This document shows positions 6,698 to 8,561 of a stretch of DNA of 8,561 nucleotides, piece by piece. Every line of letters begins with the position of its first letter. Position 1 is the stretch's first letter. This stretch comes from JANNMJ01 sp031397815 (lineage in GTDB: Bacteria > Bacteroidota > Bacteroidia > Cytophagales > Hymenobacteraceae): the NCBI GenBank assembly GCA_031397815.1, contig JANNMJ010000076.1, positions 1 through 8,561 on the forward strand. The letters are read 5' to 3'. The notes beneath the pieces are model-generated. The model had not been told where the DNA came from. It worked only from the letters and a program-made list of their open reading frames with translations, and did no database searches. Made by a program: the position numbers and the translations under genes.

Positions 6698-7729
6698 TTA
6701 CCGCTTCTTCGGCTTGTATTTCGAGCCGTCCAGAATTTTCTGCGCGTCGGTTTCCGCCAGAAGCTGCTCCAGCGTTACGGTTGGGTTTTCGGCCATATAG
6801 GCGCGCACAATCTGCCACCCGACCCACGCGGCGATCCGGCCGGGCGCTTCCCTGCCGATTTCCGGCGTGCTCGGGCGCTCGCCGATATACTTCTGCGTTA
6901 GGAAAGGCTGGGTTTGATAGAGCAGCTTTTGGGTCAGGAAGTGAACCCAGATTTTCTGCTCGTTATACGCCGTCCCGGCCAGCTCGCGGCCGGTGAAGCC
7001 AATTTTGAGCGAATCGGGCGTACACGGCATCACGCGGTCGAGGAAGTAGTACGCCTTCCCGAGCTGAATCATCTGATTAAGGAGCGTGCGGTCGGTGAAA
7101 TCCTGCTTGAGGTACTTGTTGCTGATTTGCAGCACCGCCTGCGGCACCAAATACGGCCGCTGATAGCGCCGCAGCATATAACCGGGCACGTTCGGCCGAT
7201 AACTCGCCTTCGACCCCGCGAAAAAATCCAGCCCCAACACCATCACCGAGTCGTTCACCAGCACATCCTGGCTCATCCCCGAGATGAACGTGTAAACGGG
7301 CGGCACCTTGAAATCGGGGAAGTAGTGCCGAACGTGCTGAAACGCGCTGCGCAAATCGGCCTGTTCGGGGGCCATATCGCCGAATGCGGTGCGCGTGTCA
7401 GCCGCCAGCTTTTGCAGGCCGGGGTTCGTGGCGAGCTTCGTGAGCTGGTCGGCGAGGAGGGTATCGGACGGGTATTGACGCCGCAGCAGAAACTGCCGCG
7501 CGAAAAGCGGGTCGCGCTGCAAAAAGGCGAGCGCATCCGTCGGTTTCTGGATCTGAAAGAACGGCGTTTCCAGTCGCGTCAGCTTCAATTCCACGGGAAT
7601 CTGACGAATCGCCGGGTCGTCCGACGCGCACAAGTCGGCCTTGTCCGAGCCACAGGCCGTCATCAGAGCGAGCGCCGCCGTAGCAGCCATAAAGGCAAGA
7701 GGCCGTACTGGCCCGGATTTCGCTGACAT
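6698..7729 (-). CDS. gldB: Gliding motility-associated lipoprotein GldB
   Basis: GldB is a cell-envelope lipoprotein needed for gliding in Flavobacterium johnsoniae and conserved across Bacteroidota, including non-gliders. The 343-residue product has a signal peptide with positive residues, then a hydrophobic core ending LALMTAC, so Cys26 is the likely lipidated residue (Met at -3 is slightly unusual for a lipobox). The body carries the family segments PPVYTFISG (143-151), VMVLGLDFFAG, and the C-terminal PGRIAAWVGWQIVRAYM through ILDGSKYKPKKR (about 296-343). I chose the ATG at 7729; an upstream TTG at 7759 lies inside the predicted -7 box and would spoil the signal peptide. The partner gldC, next to gldB in several flavobacteria, is not adjacent. 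The gene is convergent with the glycosyltransferase and divergent from the beta-barrel gene. Confidence 0.95.
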   Translation of the reverse strand: MSAKSGPVRPLAFMAATAALALMTACGSDKADLCASDDPAIRQIPVELKLTRLETPFFQIQKPTDALAFLQRDPLFARQFLLRRQYPSDTLLADQLTKLATNPGLQKLAADTRTAFGDMAPEQADLRSAFQHVRHYFPDFKVPPVYTFISGMSQDVLVNDSVMVLGLDFFAGSKASYRPNVPGYMLRRYQRPYLVPQAVLQISNKYLKQDFTDRTLLNQMIQLGKAYYFLDRVMPCTPDSLKIGFTGRELAGTAYNEQKIWVHFLTQKLLYQTQPFLTQKYIGERPSTPEIGREAPGRIAAWVGWQIVRAYMAENPTVTLEQLLAETDAQKILDGSKYKPKKR

Positions 7730-7756
7730 TGGCTTTCGAGGTCTACTTTCGGGCCG

Positions 7757-7764
7757 CAAAAGTA
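7757..7764 (-). promoter_or_regulatory. Candidate -7 promoter box for gldB (TACTTTTG)
   Basis: The minus strand reads TACTTTTGCG, identical over ten bases to the -7 region of the tRNA-tuf promoter. No clear TTTG or TTG is present at the expected -33 position, so only half of the promoter is supported. Transcription would start about 20 bases upstream of the gldB ATG at 7729. Confidence 0.5.
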
Positions 7765-7819
7765 GGTTGGCCCCGGAGTGGTTCCGGGCTACCTGTTTGG
7801 CATTGTTACTTTTCGAATG

Positions 7820-8512
7820 ATGAAAAAAATCTTCTTCTCTGTCGCGCTTGCGCTAGGTCTGACTTCCGCCGCTCAAGCTCAGGTCGAGATCGGTCTGAAA
7901 ATCAGCCCTTCTATTGGTTTCAGCCGCTCTTCAGGAGTTCAAACGGCCGATTTATCCGGCGGGACGGCTAAAACCGAGCTTGCTTCTGACGGAGCACGCC
8001 TTCACTTCGGAGGAGGTCTGATCATCGATTATTTCTTCGGCGAGAACTATGCGTTCAATACCGGGGTCGAGCTGCTCGGCAAAGGCGGTACCGTGAAAGC
8101 CACCAATACGATAGCCGGTGTGGGCGCCGCTTCAAAATCCTTTGACTTGGGGATGCAGTACGTACAGGTTCCGCTGGCGTTGAAGCTCTTTACTAACGAA
8201 ATAGCGCCTGACACGCGTATGTATTTCTTAGTTGGCGGGCAATTGGCGGCACTCGTAGGCGGCAGCATCGATGGTAAGAAAAACACCGACGATGGTCGTA
8301 AGGCAACGAAAAGCTTCAACACTTTTGATGCTGGCGTACAGACTGGCCTCGGTGCTGAGATGCTATTAGGTAAAAGCACGAAGGTTTTTGGAGGTTTTAC
8401 CTATCAGCACGGCCTGATTGACGTGCTCGACAAGTCGTTCGCGAACTTAGGTGGTGATGATTTCACGACCAAAAACTCTTTGGTCAGCCTCGACCTCGGC
8501 TTGAAATTCTAA
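7820..8512 (+). CDS. Outer-membrane beta-barrel protein, PorT family (secreted)
   Basis: The 230-residue protein begins with a clear Sec signal peptide, MKKIFFSVALALGLTSAAQA, with likely cleavage before Gln21. The mature part alternates hydrophobic and polar residues in strand-like stretches, contains YVQVPLALK (114-122), the Bacteroidota small-barrel hallmark, and ends LDLGLKF with a C-terminal Phe. This matches the outer membrane protein beta-barrel domain (OMP_b-brl_2 / PorT-like). Its length suits a barrel of about 8 strands in the outer membrane. The specific role is unknown; relatives include the type IX secretion accessory PorT, but the domain alone does not justify that name. An ATG at 7817 adds one Met and is an equal alternative start; a longer frame from 7778 would disrupt the signal peptide. 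It is divergent from gldB, with 90 bases between the two starts. Confidence 0.88.
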   Translation: MKKIFFSVALALGLTSAAQAQVEIGLKISPSIGFSRSSGVQTADLSGGTAKTELASDGARLHFGGGLIIDYFFGENYAFNTGVELLGKGGTVKATNTIAGVGAASKSFDLGMQYVQVPLALKLFTNEIAPDTRMYFLVGGQLAALVGGSIDGKKNTDDGRKATKSFNTFDAGVQTGLGAEMLLGKSTKVFGGFTYQHGLIDVLDKSFANLGGDDFTTKNSLVSLDLGLKF

Positions 8513-8561
8513 GCTTTTCCGCCGAAAATTTCCCTTGCGCGGGGTGCCGACTGGTTAAGTC

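Noticed and set aside
6914..7726. 270-codon plus-strand open frame opposite gldB
   Set aside because: gldB on the minus strand has clear family motifs and a lipoprotein signal; the opposite frame is Arg/His-rich shadow sequence.
7807..7814. TACTTTTC as a -7 box for the outer-membrane beta-barrel gene
   Set aside because: It deviates from TAnnTTTG at the last base, has no -33 partner, and would place the transcript start at the ATG itself.
8513..8561. Terminator after the beta-barrel gene
   Set aside because: Only a weak five-pair stem (8515-8528) without a clear T-tract on the plus strand; the window ends too soon to judge.

Overview
The window looks like a chromosomal segment from a high-GC member of the Bacteroidota, probably Cytophagales (Hymenobacter or Spirosoma-like is a guess). 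Three things point there: a gldB gliding-motility lipoprotein gene, a PorT-type outer-membrane beta-barrel gene, and promoters of the Bacteroidota type (TTTG, about 19 bp, then TAnnTTTG) without clear Shine-Dalgarno sequences.

Layout. 1-332 holds no convincing gene; it carries a run of three GC-rich hairpins (138-251) resembling a dispersed intergenic repeat. 334-371 is the intrinsic terminator of a minus-strand operon read from about 2170 down to 402: tRNA-Tyr(GUA), tRNA-Gly(UCC), tRNA-Thr(GGU), then tuf (EF-Tu). The operon has a near-perfect Bacteroidota promoter at 2174-2204. A second promoter, overlapping a strong stem-loop, lies between tRNA-Thr and tuf. Upstream on the minus strand is a DinB-superfamily gene (2258-2785).

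A divergent plus-strand operon follows: nth (endonuclease III, 2858-3547), an asparagine-synthase-type amidotransferase (3547-5475, its ATG overlapping the nth stop) and a GT4 glycosyltransferase (5485-6678). The last two look like surface-glycan biosynthesis genes. The amidotransferase keeps its glutaminase residues but has Ala where the synthetase domain of E. coli AsnB has its conserved Glu (SGAGADE against SGEGSDE). Convergent to these is gldB (6698-7729, minus), and divergent from gldB is an outer-membrane beta-barrel gene (7820-8512, plus).

Most of the window is ordinary housekeeping and envelope content. I do not see a clear new multi-gene system. The most interesting points are the stem-loop/promoter overlap ahead of tuf, the altered AsnB-like enzyme paired with a glycosyltransferase and coupled to nth, and the triple-hairpin element at the left end.
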